Assembly (NCBI GenBank): GCA_951217055.1
Contig: OX578279.1
Location: 75,186,131 to 75,250,130 of the forward strand
DNA: 64,000 bases
Direction: 5' to 3'
DNA from: Gerris lacustris
Taxonomy: Eukaryota > Arthropoda > Insecta > Hemiptera > Gerridae
Part shown: positions 1-10,859 of the stretch, one piece after another
How the letters are laid out: each line of letters opens with the position of its first letter
Position numbering within the stretch: the stretch's first letter is position 1
Position numbers and translations under genes: made by a program
The notes under the pieces: generated by a model
Told to the model about the DNA's origin: nothing
Seen by the model: only the letters and a program-made list of their open reading frames with translations
The model's database searches: none

Positions 1-74
1 GATATATTTTATAATATTTTAAATGGAGTCTGAGGGAACAGTCCTGTTACCTGAATACAATCATCCTCTTTAAC

Positions 75-190
75 TATCAACTCATCATGATTAACTTTTT
101 TTGACATTATTCAATACATATTTTTCTGCTTCAATGATTTTCTCAATATTCAATACATCTTTATTTATTGCAAGACGCTCGCTTCAATGT
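75..190. repeat. Family G terminal remnant
   Basis: The stretch ends in 'gacgctcgcttcaatg' and carries 'caactcatcatgatt' upstream. The same two blocks, in the same order, close the family G copies near 24880 and 63950. Only the terminal ~115 bp is left. The rest of 1-470 is AT-rich and shows nothing I recognise. Confidence 0.5.
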
Positions 191-469
191 TAATAAATGC
201 TTTTCTTTTAATTTTGCCTTAACTTCTCTAAGTACAAATAGTTACTAAAGGATTTTTACTTTTAATTTTTTTCTCTTTTCTAACACCACCAGTGCGATTT
301 TATAATTTATATTTACTGAAAAGCGTAAAGAATTTCGTTCCTACCAAACCCTTGTTTTTAAGGAATGATTTTTTAGGCTTCCCTATAATTTTCCAGTGTC
401 TTAGTTATTAATATTACACAGAACATCACTGCAAAGTTTCTAATGTTTGTGGAAACTTTCGTGAGTGTT

Positions 470-552
470 ACAGACAGACAGCAGAAAGACAAACAGACAG
501 ACAATAGCAGGAATGTATAAGGGTCCTCGTTTTTACCTAAGGACCCTAAAAA
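470..552 (-). repeat. Family E terminus fragment
   Basis: Reading the minus strand, the piece starts with 'ctttttagggtccttaggta' and runs into a (CTGT)-rich stretch, the same layout as the left end of the full-length family E copies at 12480, 44530 and 51562. It is truncated after about 80 bp. Confidence 0.55.
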
Positions 553-844
553 GCAATTTTTTTTTTTAAATATTAAAAAGTCAATATACTAAGTTTTATT
601 AATTCCGAATAAAATTAGGTATTTGTATTGGTATTGTTTAAATTGTAACAAATATTTTAGTAGGGCATGATAGCTAAAAAGAAAACTTGTTTAGGTATCT
701 TATTCTTTATTTAAAGAAAATTACGTGGAAGAATTTGCTCTCTTACGCAGTATCTAGATTAATTTATGTTCACCTGGAGAGCAGTGTGGCTTTCAGCAGT
801 GCAGAGTTAGCTAGAGAGAGAAGTGAGGATGGCTACCTTTACGG

Positions 845-897
845 ACAGTTAGGAGAGGTATAGTTAGGAGAGGCACAGTTAGGAGAGGCACAGTTAA
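845..897. repeat. Short tandem repeat, ~17-bp unit, three copies
   Basis: A unit close to 'cagttaggagaggcacagtt' is repeated about three times with one or two changes (gaggtata against gaggcaca). It is a small local duplication. The flanks 553-844 and 898-1196 show no other feature. Confidence 0.7.
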
Positions 898-1196
898 GAA
901 ATAATCTGTCCCTAGAGTCCTACTAAACCCTCCGAGGGCTTACATTTCCTTACTCTGACATATTTACTAAAACCACTTGTCCCTTTTACTTCAAGTAAAA
1001 CTTTCACCGGTAAAACAACCCTTTCTCATTTACCTGTTCAAAAAGTCATTAATAATAAACGATGTCCTTAAGATGTCGTAACGACCTCCAATAATCTTTT
1101 TTATTTTACATATTAAAAATAAGAAAATAATAATAATAATTTGGTTTTCTTCTAGTTTTTAATTGCGTTTAATGTTCACTGGTGTATTTAAAACAT

Positions 1197-2026
1197 ATAG
1201 AGGGTGGGCCAAAAAAAAACCACACTTTTTTTTAACACTTATAGCTCAGCTTCTGTAGTAGATAGAGATATGAGGTTTGCGGGGTCTGAAAACTACATTC
1301 TTCTACTTTAAATTTCATATCTATAACTTTAAAAACGATTGGATGAAAGTCACGCAATAACTGTTTCAAATAGAGTCTTAAAAAAAGTCGTCCGAGTAGT
1401 GATCTTGTCTGGTATTATAGTTTTTTAGTTGATTTTGATAGAATAAATTACCGTATACTGAAGGGGGGGGGGGGTGTCTTGTAGGTAAGAGGGAGGAGTC
1501 CCTCAGTGTTATAACAAACATTGAAGATATGTTAAGCACAATGTTGCCTGAAGTCTGGGTAATTCTCTTGCAAGTATTGGATTGTTTGCAAGGAGCGATA
1601 GGACGGGGTAACATCTTGCATAAAAGTGTAATTTACCATTTGATCTTTACTTTCAGGAAAAATTACTACCCGGACAACTTACTAAGTCCCGGACTTTTTT
1701 AAGTTTATAATTATTAGGATGTGGTCCTAAGGGGTGAAATAAATTTGAAGAACTACTTCATGAAATTGGCTATATATTTCGTTCCTTGAAGAACATTTTC
1801 AGGTCTGTAAACAAAGGTACTTTTTTAAGACCCTATTTCAAACCGTTATTTCATGGCTTTCACCCAAAAGTTTTTAATGTTATAGATATGAAATTTAAAG
1901 TAAAAGAATGTAGTTTTCAGACCCAGCAAACCCCATATCTTACAGAAGCCCATATGCCCATATGTACTACAGAAGCTGAGCAATAAGTGTTAACAAAAAG
2001 TGCGTTTTTTTTGGCCCACCCTGTAT
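1197..2026. mobile_element. DNA transposon (MITE) with ~200-bp terminal inverted repeats
   Basis: The left end (agAGGGTGGGCCAAAAAA) and right end (TTTTTTGGCCCACCCTgt) are inverted copies. The inversion continues about 200 bp inward, including matching 'actttaaatttcatatctat' blocks. TA-rich flanks fit a TA-target element, but no clean TSD is decisive. The middle (~1400-1780) has a G14 run and no transposase. Two short open frames (1378-1614 minus, 1786-1986 plus) lie inside the arms and look fortuitous. Confidence 0.8.
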
Positions 2027-2030
2027 ATTG

Positions 2031-2350
2031 GATGTAGTTGTTTTTATGATGATATAGGACGTAATTATAAGTGGTAGATTGGTTTACACATTGCATTTAT
2101 TGATGTATAATATCTTTTGCCGATAGAAGTAATGACGTTTACTTTAGCAATCTATATACGCTCTAATTTTTCTTTTATACAATTTTATCAGAGCTCCAAG
2201 TGGATCAAATGGTAATCAAAATGGATTTTTGCTTCACAATTTCACATCATAAGATCCATCCAACTACTATATCAATTAGACAAATGTATACTTACTGATT
2301 TTCTCCACTACAGAAAAATATTTTCGGCACTTCTTAAGATTGTTACTGTC
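2031..2350. other. Unassigned AT-rich stretch
   Basis: I see no open frame, repeat partner or RNA motif here. Confidence 0.5.
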
Positions 2351-2351
2351 C

Positions 2352-2665
2352 CTACACGGGGGCATATCAATGGCACGGTTTAGATTCGGTGTTGGCGAGA
2401 TCCGTTGTACAAAGATTTCTCCTTTTATAGGTTTAAGACCAGCTCTCGTTTACACGAGCGTTGCGCGCGTTGGGCGGATAACGTCGTCGAACGAACTCAT
2501 CCTGGGCATTGGTAAAATGAACATATGTACCAAATTTCAACTAACTCGGTCATCTTTTACTTAATTATCGTCATAGGTCGATTTCGTGGTGGTCGGTTTT
2601 GTGACGGTCGTTTTTTCGGATTCACTCCCGGGCTCCACACGGTGTAACGTGCCCTTAGGAACTTC
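2352..2665. repeat. Family F repeat (joins family A-type sequence)
   Basis: The first ~95 bp, from 'cacgggggcatatc' through the GGTGTTGGCGAGATCC core, is nearly identical to 18896-18995. The rest (2450-2665) is, in reverse, the 'GAAATTTGG...GTTCATTTTACCAATGCCCAGGA' region of families A and G, followed by a segment that reappears inverted at 4085-4160. It is a mosaic repeat without a gene. The 74-codon frame at 2340-2564 crosses the mosaic junction and is taken as fortuitous. Confidence 0.65.
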
Positions 2666-3349
2666 GTTGCAATAATTATAATGTATATATATACCAATCT
2701 ATTTAATGTGTAAATAATCTACCTGACGTAGCGTAGAGCGTAGCTCAGGAGGGAATTAATGTTTACTTTATCTTTAATTAATTAATAAACGGATTCGATG
2801 AGGAGAAATTTAGCTAAATTTTAGCTCTAAATTTCCAATTAGCTTTTCAACTCTTGGGAAACATTTGTTTGTCTAGATAATTATTACCTAACACTATAAT
2901 CCCCCCCCCCCCGAAAATCAACAGTGGATTGTCATTTTATTCCATTGTACATTCTAAGATAATAATAAAAATTTAAATTAATATTTCTGTGAAGAGAAAT
3001 CGATACTATAATTGTTTCAAAATGTCTTAGTTGTTTGTGTCTTCATTTGCTTCGTCTGACTTATTTGACCTCATCGCTCTTTTGTTTTCTGTTTTTCAAT
3101 TTATTCCTCAGAACTCTTTCCTTGAAGGTTTAGTTCATTAACTTTTTGTTTTATTTATCAAAGTTTTGTCTATAACTCCCGAACTATTTGCCCTCTTTTT
3201 CCGTCTTATTTTATTTATATAGTTGATTCTTTCAGATCATTTTTCATTCTTTTTTTTTCATCTCGGTTCAAAGGGAGTTGTTATTTATTTTTGTCAGTTT
3301 CTCATATTTTTTTCTTGTTGTTGTTTCAGTTTTTGGCTGTTTGGATTCT
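2666..3349. other. Unassigned AT-rich stretch with a C14 run
   Basis: It contains a C-homopolymer near 2900 and T-rich sequence. The part next to the Copia remnant could be its 3' untranslated or LTR-side sequence, but I could not find an LTR. Confidence 0.4.
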
Positions 3350-4095
3350 AACAAGAATCTTTTCGTTATTACTTCCCCCTTGAAGTAATCTAGACTATGA
3401 TGGACCATGTTTTATTCCCAGATGTAGATTTGATTCTGAAATATTTCCAACGAAGGTATTTAATTTACTCCTTCTTAATTGTTGAAATCCTTGTTTATTA
3501 ACAGAACTTAAGAGTTCATTTGTAACCAAATGATCTTTTCTCCAACCTCCAAACTTTTAACTGTGGTAACATTTATTGTTTTTAAGCATTAATACCACGA
3601 ACTGGTACTTACCACGAACTTGGTACTTACCACGAACGATGTCTGGACGCGTTGTCACTGCCAAGTTCATCAAATAACTGATAGGATTTTGATTCTGAAT
3701 TATCTGATCCATTTCTTGCGACTTTGCCTTGTTGATTTTGAGTCCGACCGCCATCAAAATCTATTCGTGGACAGTGGACACGCATTTGCAATCTTCTACA
3801 CCAAATGTTTTCATAATTTCTTCTATATATTTGCTCTGATTTGCAGTTTTTAAAATTTTGAAAATTCTATGCCGAGACAGTAATTTAGGTTGCCAAGATC
3901 ACGCATACCAAATTGATCAGATAACTTATTTTTAGTTTCCGTCAACGCTGAATCGCTTTTTGAAGCTACAATCAAGTCATCCACGAATACAGATGTTGTC
4001 TCCTTTTGTCTCCCCTCATCTTACGACTGTAGATACATGGGTCTGCGTCGGATGGTTTGAAACCGATATTGTTCTGTTTCGTCTAATTTTTTGAA
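3350..4095 (-). pseudogene. Copia-type retrotransposon polymerase remnant
   Basis: The minus strand encodes the core of a Ty1/Copia reverse transcriptase in pieces: 'GFKPSDADPCIYSRK' (around 4075-4030), then after a frameshift 'VFVDDLIVASKSDSAL' with the FVDD active-site motif (around 3990), then 'MRDLGNLNYCLGIEF', 'KYIEEIMKTFGVEDC' and 'NLAVTTRPDIV' near 3640. In the family these mark the RT palm and the connection before RNase H. Frameshifts and in-frame stops break it at several points. A purine tract near 3385 (ttcaagggggaagt on minus) looks like a Copia polypurine tract. No LTRs or integrase were found, so it is a dead fragment. Confidence 0.88.
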
Positions 4096-4800
4096 CGAAG
4101 TTCCTTATGGCACGTCACAGCGTCTGGAGCTAGGGAGTGAATACGAAAAAACTAAGTAAAAGATGACCGATTTAGTTGAAATTTGGTACACATGTTCATT
4201 TTACCAATGCCCAGGACGAGTTCATGTCAATGTTATCCACTCAAGCGTTCATGCGCAACCCTTGCGTAAACGTAAGTTTTAAATGGGAATTTGGAATTTT
4301 TGGACGGGAAAAAAATTCAAACTTCAAAAAACTATCTATTCAATGAGACAAAACTTTTTAAATACATTTTTTTTTAGCAAAACCAACACCGACATCGCTA
4401 AGAAGTGTTAAATATCGCTAAATTTATTAAAGCGGACCTAAACGTTTAAAATAAAGACAACAAAGTTTTTACCGATACTTTACGTTCTAACTTAACGATT
4501 TTAATAAAACTTCATACACATCGTTTAAAGTACAATTGAAACAGGCACGTAAAATTTCAACTTGATACAAGCAGAAGTTATTGTGTCGTGAAATGATATA
4601 CTTTATAAGGTCCGCTAAGGCAAGGCATTTTATCCGGGAAAGTCTACCACAAAAATTATCCAATCTACACCAAAATTACTTGGCTCAATGATGGTTTAAA
4701 GTTGACATCTATGGTCACCGTTAAGGCAGCCGGCATTTTGCTTCCACTGCAGTGACGTCATCCACCGCTAGGTAGCACCTCTCTCCTTGACAACCTTAGC
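4095..4800 (+). repeat. Family F/G mosaic remnant
   Basis: It opens with the inverted counterpart of 2580-2665 and continues through the 'ttgaaatttggtacacatg' block, the 'cccaggacgagttc' segment and the 3' region of family G ('attaaagcggacctaaacg', compare 24490 and 63790). No TIR is seen on either side, so the element is incomplete. The last ~200 bp match nothing else here. Confidence 0.55.
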
Positions 4801-5069
4801 TTAAGGCCCTAAAAAAAATTAATGGTGTTTTGTGACATAAAATTATTGTGACTTACAAACAATCGTAACTGATAAGTTAAAATTAAACAGAACAGGTTTG
4901 GTAACAACTAGGACCCGATAGAATCATCAGAGAAGAATTTATTATTTGTTTAATTTATTTTTATACTTTTATTTCTTGCCATTCTATCCTTAAAAATATT
5001 TATATATAATTTTTACATGAAGCCTATAGATTAACATTCCTGGAATGTATCAGATTTGTTATTCATTGA

Positions 5070-5440
5070 GGGGAGCCAGGGTGGCCGAGGTCGTAAAGAC
5101 ACCGCTCAGCTATCACTGAGTCGAGGCAACTCGAGGTCGTGGGTTCGATCCCGGGCCCTGATACACTGAATGCATCTATGAATCGCGGACGGAGCAGGGC
5201 GAGGGGACCTCCTGAGGGGTCGGTCATCTTCCCCCACACTTTGAAGCACGCTCATATAGCTTACTAATGACCACATCATACTCGCTTCGGCGGTACAATG
5301 TACAAATGTATGATGTGTGAAGTAGCTGGAACTCTCCACCACGGGGAAGTAAAATGGGTCCACTGTAGGCCTGATCACGAGGTTCGAACAAGTGTTTCGT
5401 CCTACCCGTCTAGTAGGAAGTACTAGGTAACTACTACTAC
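5070..5440 (+). mobile_element. tRNA-derived SINE (SINE-1) with perfect 13-bp TSD
   Basis: The element is flanked by identical direct repeats 'tgttattcattga' at 5057-5069 and 5441-5453, the mark of LINE-driven retroposition. The 5' end is tRNA-like: an A box (TGGCCGAGGTCG, 5082-5093) and a B box (GGTTCGATCCC, 5142-5152) give an internal RNA polymerase III promoter. The body is about 280 bp and the tail is a short (CTA)n run rather than poly(A). A diverged second copy lies at 41697-41991 on the minus strand. It codes for nothing; the 131-codon minus frame across it is a shadow. Confidence 0.92.
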
Positions 5441-5519
5441 TGTTATTCATTGATATATGAGTTTGTGTTTGTGACTCTCTTGTTCCCCTTTTTGCTCTCA
5501 ACGTATTTGACCTAAACGT

Positions 5520-6370
5520 GTCTTCGCAGAAGAGGTAGGTAGGGGTGAAATAGGGGTGATACCGGAAATCTGGATTATCTAATCTTTTTTAACTTTTCCT
5601 CGGGTATAAGTAAAAGAGTTTTTGGTATAAATTATAATAATTCCTTTGGAGATATACCCAGAATTTGGGTTTAAAGTTTCGATTGCTTTTGCCTTTAACA
5701 TCCATTAACAACGCTTTGACTAACTCTAGAGCTTCATTCAAAGGACTCAAGTTTAAAGGCAGTAGCGGCAAATTGCGTTACTCGTATGCCTCTGATTAGC
5801 TTGACTCCTATATTAATACCTCAAGGAGGATGTTCTGATACGTTAACTTGTTCTTGTTTATCACTTCAAAAGCTCGTGTATCCCGTTATGGAAATTCCAG
5901 GTATTGACGTTTCTAGTTTAAGATTAACCCACTGTTGCATCATTACTGTTGTGGACATTTTAGTACAAGGGTATTTATTATTAAAAGAGTTTTTCTGTGT
6001 TTTATAGTAATCTTGGAAATTCGTCTAAATGTGAAAGAAAAAGTAATTAATGTTTCTATTTGAAGTAATCGCTGAACTCTCACTCTTTGGCTATTTTCAC
6101 TCTGAATTCTGTATTGCGAACTCTATTTTGCGATTTTCTTCTAAACAACTTTTGACTTCTAAATACGTATACAAAGTTTTCCTGGGTCTTTAGAAATCCT
6201 TGCACCTCTCTTTTAATACAAATTCTATGCCGGTAATACTAAAGGTTGAAAGAAATAGTTTTGGTATTGATCATCTCGTGATACTTCCCAAATGAAATAG
6301 CAATTATAATATCATAATTGGCTTCTGACTTTACAGATTTTGAGGTAAGAGGCAATTCATGCCTAGACAT
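5520..6370 (-). pseudogene. Decayed reading frame, protein unknown
   Basis: Reading minus from an ATG at 6370, one finds open blocks with protein-like composition that hop between frames: about 42 residues at the start, a block around 5800-5930 containing 'QQWVNLKLETSIPGIS' and 'GVKLIRGIRVTQFAATAF', and a final block near 5590-5710 containing 'KFWVYLQRNYYNLYQ'. Interrupting stops and frameshifts are numerous. Continuous amino-acid-like sequence over ~850 bp in AT-rich DNA argues for a dead gene of about 280 codons rather than chance. I do not recognise the family; an old transposon or an integrated-virus gene are both possible. Confidence 0.45.
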
Positions 6371-6463
6371 TTTATTTATTTAATTTTTCATTAAAGTAGA
6401 AAATTCCCATTATATTGCACCTCTCTTCTAAAAAATTGATTATAAATTATAAATTATCAATCC

Positions 6464-6540
6464 AGCGCCGGGATCCCGGCGCTGGAGTGTATTTTTCTCT
6501 GTCTGTTTCCCGTAGTTAATAATAATTTATTATTATTTTT
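6464..6540. repeat. Family T remnant collapsed to a perfect palindrome
   Basis: 'ccagcgccgggatcccgg' and its continuation form a 24-bp perfect palindrome (6465-6488), followed by the family T flank 'gtatttttctctgtctgttt'. In the longer copies (15.7, 42.6 and 50.3 kb) 'ccagcgccggga' is the 3' end of a tRNA-like sequence. Here the tRNA body is gone and the 3' end meets its own inverted copy. Confidence 0.75.
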
Positions 6541-6610
6541 GTTCGAGAGAAAGGGGCTATTGTAATATATTATAGACTTATAAAATAACCCTATGCCTAT
6601 GACACCCAAT

Positions 6611-7306
6611 ACAAATACTCTACCAATTAGTGTGGCACATAGCTTCCTCGCGTCCATTTTCCTAAAATTTAATTATTTTATGCTTCTAAAACCTTAAATA
6701 ATATAATCCGAATTACATATTTAATTTTCCTCAATTTTGCTTCCGAGCTTACCGAAGGTAACGGAAGCATTGTGTTCACTTTTGAGAACGAAAAACTTTT
6801 ATGTCTCCGATTTTAAAAATTCCAAGCCAGAAATCCGTTTCAAACATCAGGGAACATTTTTGGTCTCGTGTCTGTCTTTCTTTTTGTCGGTCTGTGTGTC
6901 CGCGAATTATGAAACGTGTGACGATAGCTTGAGTAAATGTCGACCGATTTTGATGAAATTTGGTATACATGTTCATTTTATCAATGCTCAGGACGAGTTC
7001 GTTGGACAACGTTATTTGTCCAAGAACTTCAAATTTAAATTTGGAATTTTAGGTTGGGAAAAAAATCAAACTTCAACTTTCCAATGAGACAAACATTTTT
7101 TTAATACAATTTTTTTAGTAAAAACAAACAGCGACACCACTATGAAGTGTTAAAGATCGCTAAAACTATTAATAGTTGTTACAAAATAAACAATATAACA
7201 ACAAAGTAATATAAAAATAATGTTAATGTTAATATAACAATAAAGTACATGATAGGATGCGAGGAAGCAGGAAGCTATGTGCCACACTAATTGGCAGTCT
7301 ATTTTA
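6611..7306 (+). mobile_element. Family A element, subtype I, both TIRs present
   Basis: The terminal inverted repeats are 'ccaattagtgtggcacatag' plus 'cttcctcgc' on the left and the inverse on the right (7258-7306). Just inside the left TIR is the family's hairpin: GCTTCCG, a 3-nt bulge, TTACC-GAA-GGTAA, CGGAAGC (6740-6770). Then come a (CTGT)-type stretch, the 'ACCGATTTTGATGAAATTTGG' type block and a 3' part with 'gacaccactatgaagtgtta'. No transposase is present, so it is non-autonomous. The 116-codon plus frame is repeat sequence read as protein; the same frame recurs in other copies without constraint. Confidence 0.8.
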
Positions 7307-7329
7307 AATCTGCCAATTTTTTATTTATT

Positions 7330-7835
7330 TCTTACATGTATTAAAGTACCAATTTAGAGCAAAATGCAAATAGCTCAGACGGTTGAATTTCATCTGAAGC
7401 TATCTGCGGCCTACTTTCGACAAACCATCAAAATTTCATAAAACTCAAAGTACTTTTGAAAATGTAGGTATAAATAAATGAATGTTTGTGCGCATGTGGA
7501 AGAGAGACAAATGGGCGCAAAAGGGTTAAAACTTATATGGAACCAATAATGGGGCTAATTATTACCAACCATCCAAATTTCATCTAATTAAAATCTGACG
7601 TTGTAGTTTTTAAGATGTGTGACAGACAACCGACAGACCAACAGACCGACAGACCGACCGACCGACAGACAGACCTAAAGACAGACACGGGGCAAAAAAT
7701 GTTCCCTGATGTCTGAAACGGATTTCAATGTCTTGGAATTTTTGTAATCGGAGGTATAAACTTTTTCGTTCTTCTGAACGACAGCGTAGCTTCTGTTACC
7801 TTCGGTAACTTCGGAAAAGCAAAATGGTTATCCAT
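7330..7835 (-). mobile_element. Family A element, subtype II, truncated
   Basis: In reverse orientation it ends with the family A hairpin (near 7790-7820). It contains 'gatgtctgaaacggatt', a (CAGA)-rich stretch and the subtype II block 'ccaaatttcat'. The 'cgcagatagc'-like and 'aaatgtatgtttgtg' segments show it belongs to the same subtype as 13924, 35080 and 54400. The outer TIR is missing. Confidence 0.7.
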
Positions 7836-8275
7836 TATTTATTGGTTCATTCAACGCACAAATGGTTATCCAGAAGTTAAAGGCAGTTTGTGAATAAATG
7901 TAGGGGTTAGGTAATGTTCTGTCCCTGGATTAGGTCGGTCCTTTACCCCAACTTATTTTTGGAGCGCTGAGAAAGAGATGCACTTTACGGCAGCCATGCA
8001 AATTACGGTATCCATTAAAATTTGAAGACTTGGAAAGCTTTTCCGTGACATTTTTGTTATTCACCTAAATTTATCAACTTCCTATTCTACAGACAAGCTT
8101 TGTTGGGCTATATGTGTGAGATAGTTATCATTTATATACGTTATTCGCTAGGTATAATTTTGCACCTTTATCATTTTAGGAGTAATTACTAATTGCAACA
8201 TAGAGTAAAAAAATATCTTCAGTGATATACCTAAGCACTTGGTTGGAAGAGTTTATGTAATAATAGTATATTATG
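7836..8275. other. Unassigned stretch
   Basis: No repeat partner, open frame or RNA motif is recognised. Confidence 0.4.
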
Positions 8276-8283
8276 TTACTAGG

Positions 8284-8381
8284 CTGTGAAGTGAGTTTTT
8301 TCTTTACCGCGGCAATTACATTTACTGTCGAGCGAAGCGAGACACTAAATATTGCCAAGGTAAAGAAAAAACACTTCACAG
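8284..8381. repeat. Hairpin element with a nested GCGAAGC mini-hairpin
   Basis: The arms 'ctgtgaagtgagttttttct' (8284 on) and '...aagaaaaaacacttcacag' (to 8381) are inverted over about 30 bp. The loop holds a second small hairpin, 'tgtcgagcgaagcgagaca' (8325-8343). The sequence 8382-8946 has 'ccacggaaaaa' near 8778 facing 'tttttccgagg' near 8400, so this may be one end of a larger snapback element; the rest is unassigned. Confidence 0.65.
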
Positions 8382-8946
8382 TCGCGTAGCATATGCTATT
8401 TTTTCCGAGGTAGCAGACAATTAAAAAACATTAAATATTAATCACTAATCAATATATAATAATAAGAAATATTAGTACATACTTAAGACTTAAAAAAAGA
8501 AACCTTAAAAAGAGGTTACACTATAAGAAAAGATAAATAAAACGCATTGACATCTAGCGGATTTTAATCGTACTAGAAGCATTTCTACAAAGACTGCAGC
8601 GGTACTAACGGAAGTTTTGACAACTACCCGCCGGACATAAAAAATCTTTTAGTTCCTAGGACGTAAAAGATTTTTTCTTTACAGCTAGGAGTAATGAAAA
8701 GATTTTTTAAGTCCACGTAATGAAAAAATGGATTTTAGCTATGTCTTTTAGGCTCTAAAGTTACTATTTCACAGCCTACCACGGAAAAAATATATTAAAG
8801 TACCTTGAATAAGTACAAATAAAATATAAAAATAAATACTAAAATGTTGTTAAATACTAAAATGTTGTTAAATACTAAATGTTAAAGAAAATAAAAAACT
8901 GCGTACGAGTATATTACATAATTATTATAAAAAGACTTGAATTAAT

Positions 8947-9205
8947 ATATAAAGATATGTATTCTTCACCTGTATCAAAATTAGGGTAATAGGTGTGCGA
9001 TGAAACTTACATGCAATGAAACTTACAAAGCAAAGTAATATAAGACCATTTTATTTATTTATTTGTTTGGTTTCTGTGTTCTTCACCTAAATTGTTTCAA
9101 TGTACAAAATTTGGGGAAGATTGAAAGAAGGGAAGTGGTTCAAAATTGGGGTAATAAGTGTGCGATGAAACTTACAATGCAAAGTAATATAAGACCAGTA
9201 ATAAA
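8947..9205 (+). repeat. Family D repeat, head-to-tail dimer
   Basis: A ~135-bp unit beginning 'ttctgtgttcttcacc' and ending 'aaagtaatataagacca' occurs twice in tandem (first copy shortened). Internal marks are 'aattggggtaataagtgtgc' and 'gatgaaacttacaa'. A second dimer sits at 14437-14715, so dimerisation seems to be part of how the element exists. Short open frames across it, running into the microsatellite, are meaningless. Confidence 0.75.
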
Positions 9206-9255
9206 AAGCCTCATATTGTTCTATAATAAAAAAAAAAACTTTCTCAATACACAAA

Positions 9256-9972
<717 letters not shown>

Positions 9973-10832
9973 TCTAAGATCCGGTATAGGAAATATATAT
10001 ATGCGGTATATTATTTAATGATAATAAAGAATATATGATAGAGAATTTAAAGTTTGATACATCGCAAATAGGTTGCCTAGGTAAATCGCGTACCGATGAT
10101 GTTAAATAATAAAATGTTTACTTAACTTCCCCTTACTTCAACTTCCCCGATGTGTTATTTATGAAAATCGAACATTAGCTGAGAGAATTTATCGCAAGGA
10201 ATTAAAAAAATAAGGGTTGCCTACTTTCCCCTCTGGCCAACTCTGGTGTTGCCAGGTATAAACAGGCGAGTAAACGTAATTAATATATCTCATCAGTTAT
10301 TATATCGAATTATATATCAAATGAAATGTAATTTTATTCCCAATCCAACCGTATAAGGTTGCTTTATCAAAAAGTTGGTTGAACTATGGTTGCCTAGATT
10401 TTAGATCTAAAATTTAGAATTTTAATTTAGAATTTAAGGCAACCTAATACGGTTGGATTGGGAATAAAACTGCCTTTCATTTGATATATGAATCGATTAA
10501 ATAACTGATGAGGGCATATTAATTACGTTTACTCACCTGTTTATACCTGTCAACTCCATAGTTGGCCAGAGGGGAAAGAAAGTAGGCAACCCTTATTTTT
10601 TTAATTCCTTGGGGTGAATTCTCTCAGCTAATGTTTGATTTTCATAAATAACACATCAGGGAAGTTAAAGTAAGGGGAAGTTAAGTAAATATTTTATTAT
10701 TCAACATCATCGGTACGCGATTTAGCTAGGCAACCTGTTTGCGATGTATCAATCTATAAATTCTCTATCATATATTCTTCATTATCATTACATAACAGAT
10801 GAGGGTATATATTTCTTATACCGGTTCTTAGA
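9973..10832. mobile_element. Large foldback element, ~400-bp arms
   Basis: The left end 'tctaagatccggtatagg' is matched by the inverted right end 'ttataccggttcttaga'. Inverted similarity continues through nearly the whole element: 'aaataggttgcctaggtaaa' against its inverse near 10725, 'ttccccttacttcaacttcc' against 10660, 'ccaatccaaccgtat' against 10450. The arms meet near 10402 in 'attttagatctaaaat'. There is no room for a transposase. As RNA or single-stranded DNA it would form one long imperfect hairpin. Confidence 0.9.
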
Positions 10833-10859
10833 CTATATGTACAATCTTTAAATTTTACT

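Noticed and set aside
5106..5501. 131-codon minus open frame
   Set aside because: It is the reverse strand of the SINE at 5070-5440.
10296..10530. CTGATGAG strings near 10300 and 10505 as hammerhead cores
   Set aside because: No stem II or GAAA follows; they are inverted copies of one another in the foldback.
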